Under the pieces are notes generated by a model that did not search any database, was not told the origin of the DNA, and saw only the letters and a list, made by a program, of their open reading frames with translations. DNA of 64,000 bases from Candidatus Cloacimonetes bacterium 4572_55. Lineage in GTDB: Bacteria; 4572-55. The stretch is taken from assembly GCA_002084765.1 (NCBI GenBank), contig NBMB01000015.1:1-64000 (forward strand). Reading direction: 5' to 3'. This document shows, piece by piece, positions 8,536 through 17,205 of this stretch. Each line of letters starts with the position of its first letter. The first letter of the stretch is position 1. The position numbers and the translations under genes were made by a program.

Positions 8536-11379
8536 TTATTTACAATTGATTAGAATATTTTTCAGAAATCTACCGGTATAGCTTTTTTCGGAAGCGGCGA
8601 CTATCTCCGGTGCTCCCTCAGCGACGATTTCCCCGCCCTGGTCTCCGCCTTCGGGACCGAGATCGATAATCCAGTCAGCCGTTTTGATCACATCCATATT
8701 ATGCTCGATCACGATCACCGTATTTCCTTTTTCCACCAACCCATGCAGCACTTTTAGCAGCAGCCTCACGTCGTCAAAATGGAGTCCCGTGGTCGGCTCA
8801 TCCAGAATATATACCGTTTTGCCCGTGCCTCTTTTAGAAAGCTCTGTCGCCAGTTTAACCCGTTGCGCCTCTCCTCCGGAAAGCGTGGTGGAGGACTGTC
8901 CCAGATGGATATATCCCAGCCCCACATTATACAGAGTCGAGAGCTTCTTCCGAATTTTCGGCAAGCTCCGGAAGAAATCGAGTGCCTCCTCGACGGTCAT
9001 ATTCAGAACGTCGGAGATGGTTTTTCCTTTATATTTGACCTCCAGCGTCTCACGATTATAACGCTTGCTCCCGCAGATTTCGCAGGGCACATAGACATCC
9101 GGCAAAAAGTGCATCTCGATCTTGATGATACCGTCTCCCTGACAGGACTCGCACCGACCCCCCTTCACATTAAAGCTGAATCGACCCGGCTTATAACCAC
9201 GGATTTTTGCGTCCGGCAACTGAGAAAAGGTCTCCCGAATCGGGGTAAAAAGTCCGGTATAGGTCGCTGGATTGGAGCGAGGCGTACGACCGATCGGCGA
9301 TTGATCGATGTCAATCACCTTGTCAATATGTTCCAACCCTTTGATATTTTCGTGCTTACCCGGCAGATTTCTGCTTCTGTAAAAATGACGCGCCAACTTT
9401 TTGTAGAGAATTTCATTGACCAGAGTGCTTTTCCCGGAACCGGAAACGCCGGTCACGCAGGTAAACGTTCCGATAGGAATTTTCACGTCGATATTCCGCA
9501 AATTATTCTGAGCTGCTTCTATGATAACGAGGTGCGCTTTATCTGTAGGTCTGCGCTCCAACGGGGTCTTGATTTTCATTTTTCCGGATAGATATTGCCC
9601 AGTCAGGGACTCCTCTGTCTGCTTGATGGCCTCAGGAGAACCCTCGGCAGTCACCCTGCCGCCGTGGATGCCGGCTCGAGGTCCGAGATCAAGCACATAA
9701 TCTGCGGCTTGGATCGTCTCCTGATCATGCTCCACCACGATCACAGTATTGCCGATGTCCCGCAAACGTCTGAGAGTATCGAGCAAGCGGGCGTTGTCCC
9801 GTTGATGCAAACCGATGCTCGGCTCGTCAAGGATATACAGCACCCCGACAAGACTGGAACCGATCTGCGTAGCAAGACGAATCCGTTGCGCCTCCCCGCC
9901 GGAGAGTGTCGCAGCCATCCGATCCAGCGTGAGATAATCCAGCCCTACATTGACCATAAAATTCAAGCGCGCCTGAATTTCTTTGGAAACCTGCCGCGCA
10001 ATTTGTCGCTGTCGCTCTGAGAGTTCGAGATTGCCAAAAAATCGTGCGGCTTCTTTTATAGAAAGCCGTGTCGCTTCATCGATATTTTTTCCGTTGATCC
10101 GCACAGAGAGACTCTCGGGTCGCAACCTGGCACCCTTGCAAGAGGGGCAGGGACGCACGCTCATAAAACTCTCGATCCAATTCCGAATAGCGCTGGATTC
10201 AGTCTGACGATACCTCCGTCGGAGATTGGGTATCACGCCCTCGAACTCGGATCGATATGTGAAGTTGCCTTCATACTTCTCGCTGCCATGCTCATGCTGA
10301 AACTCCAATTTTTCTTTGGACCCATACAAAAGTATTTTTTGTATACGGGGCGTCAATTTTTGCCAGGGCATGTCAAAACTAAATCCGTAATGTTTTGCAA
10401 CTGTGATGAATTGGGTCGCATACCATGTGCCTCTCGGTTGACTGCCAACTGGAACCAGGCACCCCTGTCGAATGGTTTTGTTTTTATCTGGAACGACCAA
10501 TTCCGGATTCAATTCCATTTTTGCGCCCAACCCCCCGCATTCCGGGCAAGCACCGTAAGGGCTATTAAAAGAAAACATGCGCGGCGAGATTTCCTCATAA
10601 CTGATTCCGCAATGCACACACGCCAGACTCTCAGAAAAAAGCATATCCTTTTCATCTTGACCGGGAATATTTATAATCACAACGCTGTCCCCGAGATGCA
10701 AAGCGGTCTCCAGCGAGCCCGCGAGCCGCTTCCGAGCCTTTGGATTCACTTTCAACCGATCCACAACGACCTCAATTGTATGTTTTTTATTTTTTTTCAG
10801 TGCGGGAACGTCGTCAATGTGATAGATTTGGCTGTCGATGCGGACTCGGATAAATCCCTCGCTGCGGATTTCCTCGAAAACGTGCTTGTATTCGCCTTTT
10901 CTGCCGCGAACGACCGGGGCTAAAAGCTGAAACCGGATATCCGGAGGAAAATTAAGAATCGTGTCCACAATCTGCTCGACGCTCTGTTTGCTGATCTCTT
11001 TTCCGCACTTATAACAATAAGGCGTGCCGACTCGGGCAAAGAGCAATCGCAAATAGTCGTAAATCTCGGTTACGGTGCCGACGGTAGAGCGGGGATTTTT
11101 CCCTGTAGTTTTTTGTTCGATGGAAATAGCGGGAGAGAGCCCCTCGATATAATCCACATCCGGTTTTTCCATTTGGCCTAAAAACTGCCTGGCATAAGCC
11201 GATAGCGATTCTACATAACGTCGTTGCCCCTCCGCATAGATGGTGTCGAATGCGAGAGAGGATTTTCCGGAGCCGGACAATCCTGTGATTACAATCAACT
11301 TGTCTCGAGGGATTTTGACGTCTATATTTTTTAAATTATGCTCTCGCGCGCCTTTTACGATCAAATAGTCGGTCATCAT
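8536..11379 (-). CDS. uvrA: Excinuclease ABC subunit A
   Basis: A 947-residue UvrA of normal length. There are two ABC ATPase modules, with Walker A GLSGSGKS (about 33-40) and GVSGSGKS (about 640-647), two LSGGEAQR signatures, and Walker [10 protein letters not shown] and ILDEPTTGL. Zn-binding CxxC pairs are present: CYKCGKE, CVHCG/CPECGG and CESCQGDG with CEICGSKRY. It recognises bulky DNA lesions and loads UvrB. It starts at ATG (ATGATG) divergently from mreB, with its own promoter at 11436-11463. Confidence 0.98.
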   Translation of the reverse strand: MMTDYLIVKGAREHNLKNIDVKIPRDKLIVITGLSGSGKSSLAFDTIYAEGQRRYVESLSAYARQFLGQMEKPDVDYIEGLSPAISIEQKTTGKNPRSTVGTVTEIYDYLRLLFARVGTPYCYKCGKEISKQSVEQIVDTILNFPPDIRFQLLAPVVRGRKGEYKHVFEEIRSEGFIRVRIDSQIYHIDDVPALKKNKKHTIEVVVDRLKVNPKARKRLAGSLETALHLGDSVVIINIPGQDEKDMLFSESLACVHCGISYEEISPRMFSFNSPYGACPECGGLGAKMELNPELVVPDKNKTIRQGCLVPVGSQPRGTWYATQFITVAKHYGFSFDMPWQKLTPRIQKILLYGSKEKLEFQHEHGSEKYEGNFTYRSEFEGVIPNLRRRYRQTESSAIRNWIESFMSVRPCPSCKGARLRPESLSVRINGKNIDEATRLSIKEAARFFGNLELSERQRQIARQVSKEIQARLNFMVNVGLDYLTLDRMAATLSGGEAQRIRLATQIGSSLVGVLYILDEPSIGLHQRDNARLLDTLRRLRDIGNTVIVVEHDQETIQAADYVLDLGPRAGIHGGRVTAEGSPEAIKQTEESLTGQYLSGKMKIKTPLERRPTDKAHLVIIEAAQNNLRNIDVKIPIGTFTCVTGVSGSGKSTLVNEILYKKLARHFYRSRNLPGKHENIKGLEHIDKVIDIDQSPIGRTPRSNPATYTGLFTPIRETFSQLPDAKIRGYKPGRFSFNVKGGRCESCQGDGIIKIEMHFLPDVYVPCEICGSKRYNRETLEVKYKGKTISDVLNMTVEEALDFFRSLPKIRKKLSTLYNVGLGYIHLGQSSTTLSGGEAQRVKLATELSKRGTGKTVYILDEPTTGLHFDDVRLLLKVLHGLVEKGNTVIVIEHNMDVIKTADWIIDLGPEGGDQGGEIVAEGAPEIVAASEKSYTGRFLKNILINCK

Positions 11380-11435
11380 TCGCTACAATTTTTCGGGTCG
11401 GATAAATATCACACATATTGATTTCAATTTGAAAC

Positions 11436-11463
11436 AATATAGCAGATCTGAGTTAATTATCAA
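11436..11463 (-). promoter_or_regulatory. Candidate uvrA promoter
   Basis: On the minus strand TTGATA (-35, 11458-11463) is separated by 16 bases from TATATT (-10, 11436-11441), about 57 bases upstream of the uvrA start codon. No LexA-type box was evident. Confidence 0.5.
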
Positions 11464-11535
11464 TACTCTTTTTTATCATACCCTTGTTTTCGGATAGAAA
11501 TTAAGAAAAATTTTGAGGGAAATATGAGCAAAAAC

Positions 11536-11564
11536 TTGACAAAAAATATGAAAAAACGTATAGT
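11536..11564 (+). promoter_or_regulatory. mreB promoter
   Basis: TTGACA (11536-11541), a 17-base spacer and TATAGT (11559-11564) form a near-consensus sigma70-type promoter. It lies inside the longer open frame that begins at 11524, so that frame cannot be translated from its first ATG on this transcript. Transcription should start near 11571, giving a leader of about 43 bases. Confidence 0.75.
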
Positions 11565-11613
11565 GAAGGATGTCCCATCATCCCCACCGAACGGGAATAC
11601 ACAAGGAAGATAT

Positions 11614-12660
11614 ATGTCTTGGTTACGAATATTGAAAAGATACCTGTCCGCCAATATCGCCGTGGACCTGGGAACGGCAAATACCCTGATCTATATCCCA
11701 GATAAAGGCGTGGCTCTGAACGAGCCTTCGGTCGTTGCATTGGAGAAAGAGTCCCACAAGTTGATAGCGGTCGGCGGTGACGCCAAGCGTATGCTCGGGC
11801 GCACCCCAGATGAAATTTTGGCGATTCGACCCTTGAAAGATGGTGTGATCTCGGATATCATGGTCACGGAACGCATGTTGGATCACTTTTTGAAAAAAAC
11901 TTTGCATCAAGGGCGTTTTTTTCGTTATAAATCGCGAGTGATTATATGCGTTCCCGCGGGAATCACGGAAGTGGAACGCCGAGCAGTCCGGCAGGCGGCG
12001 AATCAGGCAGGCGCAGGAGATATTTATCTTGTGTCGGAGCCGATTGCGGCGGCTATTGGGGCGGGGCTGAATGTGGGCGGACCGCGCGGCAATATGATTA
12101 TCGATATCGGCGGTGGAACTACGGAAATTGCTGTCATCGCTTTAGATGGAATCGTCTGCGATACCTCCATACGGGTCGCGGGCGATGAGATGGACGAGGG
12201 CATTGTCCAGCATATCAAAAAGAAGTATAACCTGCTTATCGGAGAAAGTACCGCGGAACAGATCAAGTTCGAGATCGGATCGGCTCACGAATTGGAGAAG
12301 GAACTGACGTTTCGGGTCAAAGGTAGAGATCTGATAAAGGGAATTCCCAATACGGAAAAAATCTCTTCCGAAGAGATTCGCGACGCTCTGAAAGAACCGG
12401 TCGATGCCATTGTTGAAGCGACAAAGCAATCTCTGGAGCTGACTCCGCCGGAGCTTGCCTCCGATATTGTCGATAACGGGCTTGTGATGACAGGCGGCGG
12501 GTCTCAGCTTCGGGGCCTGGGAAAGTTGATCACAAAACAGACCGGTCTCAAAGTCAACTGCGTGGAAAATCCTATGGAGTGCGTGGTGCGCGGTGCCGGG
12601 GAAATTTTAGAAAATCCGAAAAAGTATCAAAAATTGCTCACACGAGGCAAGCAGTTATAG
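11614..12660 (+). CDS. mreB: Rod-shape-determining actin homologue MreB
   Basis: A 348-residue MreB. It has the actin-fold phosphate-1 motif VDLGTANTLIY, phosphate-2 IDIGGGTTEIAVI and the adenosine motif MTGGGSQLRGL. It polymerises along the inner membrane and directs the elongation machinery. The frame is open from 11524, but I choose the ATG at 11614: AAGGAAG sits five bases upstream, the promoter lies within the longer frame, and the resulting N-terminus (MSWLRILKRYLSANIAVDLG) fits MreB. mreC and mreD are not downstream; a terminator follows. Confidence 0.96.
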   Translation: MSWLRILKRYLSANIAVDLGTANTLIYIPDKGVALNEPSVVALEKESHKLIAVGGDAKRMLGRTPDEILAIRPLKDGVISDIMVTERMLDHFLKKTLHQGRFFRYKSRVIICVPAGITEVERRAVRQAANQAGAGDIYLVSEPIAAAIGAGLNVGGPRGNMIIDIGGGTTEIAVIALDGIVCDTSIRVAGDEMDEGIVQHIKKKYNLLIGESTAEQIKFEIGSAHELEKELTFRVKGRDLIKGIPNTEKISSEEIRDALKEPVDAIVEATKQSLELTPPELASDIVDNGLVMTGGGSQLRGLGKLITKQTGLKVNCVENPMECVVRGAGEILENPKKYQKLLTRGKQL

Positions 12661-12666
12661 GAGAGA

Positions 12667-12710
12667 AGAGACCTCACAGGTTTTGAAAACTTTTGAGGTC
12701 TCTATCGTTT
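12667..12710. terminator. Intrinsic terminator between mreB and the chitinase gene
   Basis: AGAGACCTCA (12667-12676) pairs perfectly with TGAGGTCTCT (12694-12703), followed on the plus strand by ATCGTTTTT. It terminates mreB and may also serve the convergent chitinase gene. Confidence 0.8.
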
Positions 12711-12735
12711 TTGCGCAAATACGTCATAAATTTTG

Positions 12736-13857
12736 TTACCGTAATAACACCATACGTCGAATCGCCTCAAATTTTTCTCCATCCTCATAGCTGATCATGA
12801 TCTGGGAAGTGGGGTTATAGAGCCAGGGTGCTTGCGCCTCCGTATGCCAATATCTGCTGAAGCCGTTCTGGTCGATGTAATTTTGTTGCAAATCCCAGTA
12901 ATCGAAAATGCCATTCTCCCAGGAGCCGTTGGAGGCCCCACTATAGCTGGCATATAGTCCGTTATTTTCATTGGAAACAGCGGCATAACCCCGTCCGTAG
13001 AACGGTAGGCCGGCGTTCAATTTATCCGACGGGACGCCATAGGCTAAGTAATTTTCGATGGCGGCTGAAAAGTTAAATTGGGAATGATAGGGTTCCGGCA
13101 GCGGGTCGTCGGACGGCGCGTGGAGCGAGCTATTGAAATTGGTGACTGGGTCTGATTCACCGCCCCAGGGACCATGAAAGTCATAGCTCATGATGTTGAT
13201 CCCGTCCACATATAAATGCAGCAGGTCCAGCTCGATGTTTTCCATTAACATTGGCGATGCACTGGTGGCAATTGTCAGCAGATAGTCGCCGGCGGAATCC
13301 AGTTGGGTTCGCAATTCCGTCAACAGGAATGTGAAATTTTCTTTGTCCTCGGGGCGATAGGTGTTGTTTGGCAGACCGCAACATACTGGATATTCCCAGT
13401 CAATATCAACGCCGTCAAAACCATATTCCTGAATAAAATCTACACAGGAAGAGGCGAACAGAGTCCGCGATTGGGGTGTTAAAGCCACATCGGAAAACTT
13501 TTCCGACCAGGTCCAACCGCCCACAGAAATTAAGGTTTTGATGTGGGGATACTGTGCCTTGAGTATCTGCAATTGATGAAAATTCCCGCGCAGGCTGTCC
13601 GGGTCCCAACTGTCGCCTTCATAAAATTTATCTATATCCGCGTAGGGATCGCCAAGCGCAATCTGCCCATTACTGATATTGGCAAAGGCGTAATTGATAG
13701 CCGTGATCTGCTCAGCCGGAATATCCGTCACATGATAATCGCGCCCATATACTGACCAAGACATAAAATAGCCGATCAGATTTTTGTCCAGCGTCTGAGC
13801 GGAGGCACCGGTTATATTGAGTGCCAAGCATAGAAAAAACAAACCAAATGTTTTCAT
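12736..13857 (-). CDS. GH18 chitinase-like protein, C-terminus truncated
   Basis: A secreted glycoside hydrolase family 18 protein. The signal peptide ends near ITGASAQ, followed by a TIM barrel with strand-3 SVGG and the catalytic motif FDGVDIDWEYP, whose Glu is the acid/base residue, then MSYDFHG and LPFYGRGY. It should hydrolyse chitin or related GlcNAc polymers. The start is the second ATG, with AAGGA at suitable spacing and a better signal peptide. The protein stops soon after ISYEDGEKFEAIRR, where family members continue for about 30-40 residues to strand 8 with its conserved active-site Trp (GGVMxWE-like). It therefore looks 3'-truncated, and the terminator abuts the new end. Confidence 0.85.
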   Translation of the reverse strand: MKTFGLFFLCLALNITGASAQTLDKNLIGYFMSWSVYGRDYHVTDIPAEQITAINYAFANISNGQIALGDPYADIDKFYEGDSWDPDSLRGNFHQLQILKAQYPHIKTLISVGGWTWSEKFSDVALTPQSRTLFASSCVDFIQEYGFDGVDIDWEYPVCCGLPNNTYRPEDKENFTFLLTELRTQLDSAGDYLLTIATSASPMLMENIELDLLHLYVDGINIMSYDFHGPWGGESDPVTNFNSSLHAPSDDPLPEPYHSQFNFSAAIENYLAYGVPSDKLNAGLPFYGRGYAAVSNENNGLYASYSGASNGSWENGIFDYWDLQQNYIDQNGFSRYWHTEAQAPWLYNPTSQIMISYEDGEKFEAIRRMVLLR

Positions 13858-13952
13858 TTCCAACATCCTTAGTAATATTCATTTAGTAGACATAAAATTT
13901 TAATTTGAATAATTCAGGCTAAGCTGCCATAAAATAATAATAAAAATTTTTC

Positions 13953-13981
13953 TTGCAAATAGATTAAGAACTACGTAAAAT
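13953..13981 (+). promoter_or_regulatory. Candidate mscS promoter
   Basis: TTGCAA (13953-13958), a 17-base spacer and TAAAAT (13976-13981). Transcription would begin near 13988, which leaves no leader for a TTG start at 13989 and argues for the downstream start. Confidence 0.55.
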
Positions 13982-14063
13982 AAAAAAGTTGGTTTGTCAA
14001 GTGGCAAATCAGTTTTCTCGGGGAATCTGTTTTTTTTATTTTTTAATTGAAAAGGAGAAGGCA

Positions 14064-14882
14064 CTGGAAGAAATTTTCAAAAAAATCTTGGAGTGGGCGA
14101 CACTCTATGGCATCAAATTTATTGGTGCGATAGCAATTTTCCTTATAGGAAAATTTTTGACAGACACTCTGACAGATCTGGTCAAAAAGCTGTTAAAAAA
14201 AGCAAAAATTGATCCTACACTGGTGACTTTTCTTGGAAATCTTACCTATCTTACTTTGATGACATTTGTCATCATTTCCGTTTTAAGTAATCTTGGCGTT
14301 CAAACCGCGTCGATCATCGCCATTTTCGGCGCGTCCGCGCTTGCCGTGGGTCTTGCCTTGCAGGGATCTCTTTCCGACTTTGCCAATGGGGTGATGATTG
14401 TCCTGTTCAAGCCGCTCAAAGTGGGCGATCTGGTTGATGCGGGAGGAGCGTCTGGGCATGTCGAAGAAATTCGGGTTTTCAACACGATCATCTGCACGTT
14501 GGATAGCAAAACTGTGATTGTGCCAAACTCCAAGATCACAGGCGATAAGATTATCAACTTTTCCACAAAAGGTTACATTCGGGTCGATCTGGTTTTTGGA
14601 ATCGGCTATAACGACGACATTCGCAAAGCCAAAAAAGTCCTTGAGGAAATTATGGCGTCCGACGATCGAGTTCTGGAAGACCCGCCCTCCTGCATCGCGC
14701 TCAGTGAACTGGGTGATAGCAGCGTCAATTTTGTTTTTCGTCCCCATGTCAAGGTAGAGGATTATTGGGACGTCTACTTTGATATGACCGAAAAGGTGAA
14801 ACTCCGTTTTGATAAGGAAGGTATTTCTATTCCGTATCCGCAACGGGATGTGCATATTTATGAAAAAAAGACGAACAATTAG
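14064..14882 (+). CDS. mscS: Small-conductance mechanosensitive channel (MscS family)
   Basis: A protein of about 272 residues. It has three hydrophobic segments; the pore-lining third helix contains ASALAVGLALQGSLSDFANGVMIVLFKP, shown here only by its ends ASALAVGLALQG and NGVMIVLFKP. A cytoplasmic beta domain follows (VGDLVDAGGASGHVEEI, VIVPNSKI) and then the C-terminal alpha/beta domain ending IPYPQRDVHIY. It opens on hypo-osmotic shock. The frame is open from a TTG at 13989, but that is at the promoter's start point. AGGAG at 14053-14057 lies six bases before a CTG at 14064, which I take as the likely, unusual initiation codon; no ATG, GTG or TTG fits that box. Confidence 0.85.
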   Translation: MEEIFKKILEWATLYGIKFIGAIAIFLIGKFLTDTLTDLVKKLLKKAKIDPTLVTFLGNLTYLTLMTFVIISVLSNLGVQTASIIAIFGASALAVGLALQGSLSDFANGVMIVLFKPLKVGDLVDAGGASGHVEEIRVFNTIICTLDSKTVIVPNSKITGDKIINFSTKGYIRVDLVFGIGYNDDIRKAKKVLEEIMASDDRVLEDPPSCIALSELGDSSVNFVFRPHVKVEDYWDVYFDMTEKVKLRFDKEGISIPYPQRDVHIYEKKTNN

Positions 14883-14920
14883 AGAATTTGTTTATCTATG
14901 AGGCTTAATGCGATTTAATT

Positions 14921-14949
14921 GGAGAAGCTCGCGCGCTGTGGGCTTCTCC
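14921..14949. terminator. Hairpin after mscS
   Basis: GGAGAAGC (14921-14928) pairs with GCTTCTCC (14942-14949) around a GC-rich loop. The following bases are A/T-rich without a strong T run, so it is a weak terminator or a leader hairpin of the next gene. Confidence 0.45.
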
Positions 14950-14993
14950 AAAAATTTATTAGTTGTTTATATAAGAAATAGGGAGGGAGTTTT

Positions 14994-15881
14994 TTGCGAT
15001 TTATACATATTTTAATTATGGCAATGGTTTTGACAATAGCCGCGTCTGCTGTAAGTTTTTCCGCGGACAAAGAGGCGACTGAGAATGAAGACGGATGGGA
15101 TGTGAACGCGGATATCAATTTGAATTTGACCCAGAACTCATACAATGAGGATTGGGAAGGCAGCGAATTAGGATCGATTTCCTGGTCTGCTCTGGGTCTA
15201 ATGAGCGCGGAAAATCAGATCAGTCAAAAATGTAACTGGTCAACTATCATGCGTTTGGCTTTTGGTCAGACCCATACGCAAAAGGAAATAGAAACCGAGA
15301 ATGGCTCGGAAAAAAAGTGGCAAAAACCAAGCAAATCCACAGATGATATCGATTTGGAATCGATGATGCGTTTCACATTAGGTAAATTTATCGACCCCTA
15401 TTTTTCAGCGCGGATGCAGACAAAATTTACCAATGAAAATAACGAAATGTTTGATCCAAAGGAGTTTACTGAGTCGGTCGGTATCGCTAATGAGTTCATA
15501 AAAACCGAGCGCACTAATTTAGTTTCTCGGATTGGCTTTTCGCTTCGGCAGCATCTCAGAAAAGATTTTGACGCCACAAGCGACGGGGGTCTCGAATTTG
15601 TGACCGACTACCATCACATTTTTTCAGAGGATCGGATCATTTTTGACTCAACGCTGCGCCTGTTTCAAGCCATGATCTATTCCGAATCGGATGAAGAGGG
15701 CGTGAACGACGATTGGCAGTCGTTGGATCTGGATTGGAAAAACAATCTGAGCTTGAACGTTATTGGAAATATATCTATAAGTGTTTATTTACAACTACTT
15801 TATGATAAGGATCATCAGACAAGCGACGGGGTTCAGATAAAGCAGACGCTCGGCGTCGGATTTAGCTATAAGCTGCTATAG
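14994..15881 (+). CDS. DUF3078-family exported protein
   Basis: A 295-residue protein with a signal peptide (about 1-24, ending VSFSADK) and an all-beta remainder. It has WDVNADINLNLTQNSYNEDW, alternating Trp/aromatic strands and a final FSYKLL, resembling DUF3078 proteins of Bacteroidetes and relatives, which are predicted outer-membrane barrel-like. The substrate and role are unknown. The start is TTG with GGGAGGGAG upstream; no better start lies between. It is followed by a large inverted repeat and a weak terminator. Confidence 0.65.
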   Translation: MRFIHILIMAMVLTIAASAVSFSADKEATENEDGWDVNADINLNLTQNSYNEDWEGSELGSISWSALGLMSAENQISQKCNWSTIMRLAFGQTHTQKEIETENGSEKKWQKPSKSTDDIDLESMMRFTLGKFIDPYFSARMQTKFTNENNEMFDPKEFTESVGIANEFIKTERTNLVSRIGFSLRQHLRKDFDATSDGGLEFVTDYHHIFSEDRIIFDSTLRLFQAMIYSESDEEGVNDDWQSLDLDWKNNLSLNVIGNISISVYLQLLYDKDHQTSDGVQIKQTLGVGFSYKLL

Positions 15882-15896
15882 GACTGTCTATTCGCT

Positions 15897-15974
15897 TTTG
15901 TAACTACACAGCCTGGCTACTATTATACGCAGAAATTTATCATAAATCATAAATTTTTGCTGTGTAGTTACAAA
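15897..15974. repeat. 78-bp element with 16-bp perfect terminal inverted repeats
   Basis: TTTGTAACTACACAGC (15897-15912) is the exact reverse complement of GCTGTGTAGTTACAAA (15959-15974). The 46-base interior contains a second inverted pair, AAATTTAT/ATAAATTT. The layout resembles a miniature inverted-repeat element (MITE) or a long 3'-UTR hairpin of the DUF3078 gene. No clear target-site duplication is visible, and no other copy was noticed in the window. Confidence 0.6.
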
Positions 15975-15984
15975 TTTATATTTT

Positions 15985-16000
15985 AAACCTATGGGTTTTT
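15985..16000 (+). terminator. Weak terminator downstream of the DUF3078 gene
   Basis: A short AAACC-TATG-GGTTT hairpin followed by TT on the plus strand. It overlaps the 3' end of the convergent mini-protein gene. Confidence 0.4.
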
Positions 16001-16175
16001 AATCAATATACGAGCAATCGGAACAATTCTTAAAATGACAGACGTCGGATTTATCGCATAATTGGCTCTTTTTTAACAAAATACCGCCGACAAAACCAAG
16101 TATCGTCAAGATAATCCATCGGATTAATTCCGCCAAAAACGCTCTTCGATTTTTTGTTTGATCAAAAGTTTCCAT
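15999..16175 (-). CDS. 58-residue Cys-rich single-pass membrane protein
   Basis: A previously easy-to-miss gene. Its ATG overlaps the stop of the NHL-repeat gene (TGATG), so it is translationally coupled. The product has a charged start (METFDQTKNRRAF), one transmembrane segment (about 15-33, LIRWIILTILGFVGGILL) and a C-terminal tail with four cysteines in a C-x5-C-x4-C-x2-C pattern plus one His (CDKSDVCHFKNCSDC). The tail could bind a metal or an Fe-S cluster. By the positive-inside rule the N-terminus is probably cytoplasmic, though KK after the segment weakens this. Its role is unknown, presumably linked to the NHL protein. Confidence 0.7.
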   Translation of the reverse strand: METFDQTKNRRAFLAELIRWIILTILGFVGGILLKKSQLCDKSDVCHFKNCSDCSYID

Positions 16176-17164
16176 CAATCCTGATCTCCGTCTATCTCGG
16201 CGAAAATTCTCACGATTTTTTTCTTATCATCAATCAAAAGTATCTCTCCTTTAGAGTTGACAGCCACATCCAAGCCGTCCGTATCCTTTTCAAACTGGTC
16301 TGTTCCGGCCACTACAGCGGTCAACTCGCCGACTGGGTTGTATCGTTTGACCCGCACCAGCCTTTTCTCGGTCGTGACAAACGATCCGTCGGATAAGATC
16401 GCTATATGGGACGGGTTACAGCATCCACAAAATCCCCGTATCTGCATGGAACACTCGCCCCAGGAAGCGATGAGGTCTCCATTATCTCGGTATTTTTCCA
16501 GAGAGTGACGTCCAGGATTAACCACCCAAAGATAGTCGTCAGGGTCGATAGCCACATCGAAATAAGGGCTTGGGATGATAAAACCCGGTATATGTCGATC
16601 CTTGTTCTTGCCGCCGATTCTTTCCAGAAACAGACCCTTTTTATCGTATTTCAGCACAATCCGATTGCCCGCGTCCGCGACAAAAACCAGACTCTCTTTG
16701 ATCGCGATTGAGGTCAAAATCGACTCGTCTCCATAGCGTTCCCAGGTGGCTTTTTTTGTCCCAATAGAGTCGTATATCTCCACATGATTTCTTATGGCAA
16801 GATACATATCGCCTTGATCGTCAACAGCGATGCAGCTCGGAGTCGCGGGCAGGTCGATTCGGTCAGAGAGGCACCCTTCTTTATCAAATAGAAAAATGGC
16901 TCGCTCCACGCCTACATAAATTTCGTCGTTTCGACCCACGGCAAGGGCTCGCAAACGATTTGTCTTCACCTCAAATTGCCTGATCTCCCGATATGTAGGA
17001 GGACCGAAGTCTTCGTTTTCCAGACCGTCCAACCGGTATTCAAAGGGATTCTCCGACAGGTCTTCCGGCGCGTGGGTCACCAGACGGTAACCCACTGTCA
17101 GAACTGTGCCAACGGCTATTGTCAAAATAATTGTCGTGATGGTATTTTTTAAGATATCGTTCAT
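16175..17164 (-). CDS. NHL-repeat protein with N-terminal membrane anchor
   Basis: A 329-residue protein with an N-terminal transmembrane or uncleaved signal segment (about 8-27, TITTIILTIAVGTVLTVGY). It is followed by a beta-propeller of NHL-type repeats, for example IAIKESLVFVADAGNRIVLKY and VAIDPDDYLWVVNPGRHSLEK, ending DVAVNSKGEILLIDDKKKIVRIF. A cysteine pair in GFCGCCNP (about 246-253) is notable next to the Cys-rich partner gene. NHL propellers usually bind proteins or RNA; this one is probably extracytoplasmic. Upstream is the barrel-TPR gene 42 bases away on the same strand. Confidence 0.75.
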   Translation of the reverse strand: MNDILKNTITTIILTIAVGTVLTVGYRLVTHAPEDLSENPFEYRLDGLENEDFGPPTYREIRQFEVKTNRLRALAVGRNDEIYVGVERAIFLFDKEGCLSDRIDLPATPSCIAVDDQGDMYLAIRNHVEIYDSIGTKKATWERYGDESILTSIAIKESLVFVADAGNRIVLKYDKKGLFLERIGGKNKDRHIPGFIIPSPYFDVAIDPDDYLWVVNPGRHSLEKYRDNGDLIASWGECSMQIRGFCGCCNPSHIAILSDGSFVTTEKRLVRVKRYNPVGELTAVVAGTDQFEKDTDGLDVAVNSKGEILLIDDKKKIVRIFAEIDGDQD

Positions 17165-17205
17165 GCCTCAGCTCTCCAAACAGGTAGGCTTAGACAAAAA
17201 AGCCA

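Noticed and set aside
11623-11910. Minus-strand frame of 95 codons inside mreB
   Set aside because: It is a shadow of mreB, which has clear actin motifs in the other frame; no ribosome-binding site.
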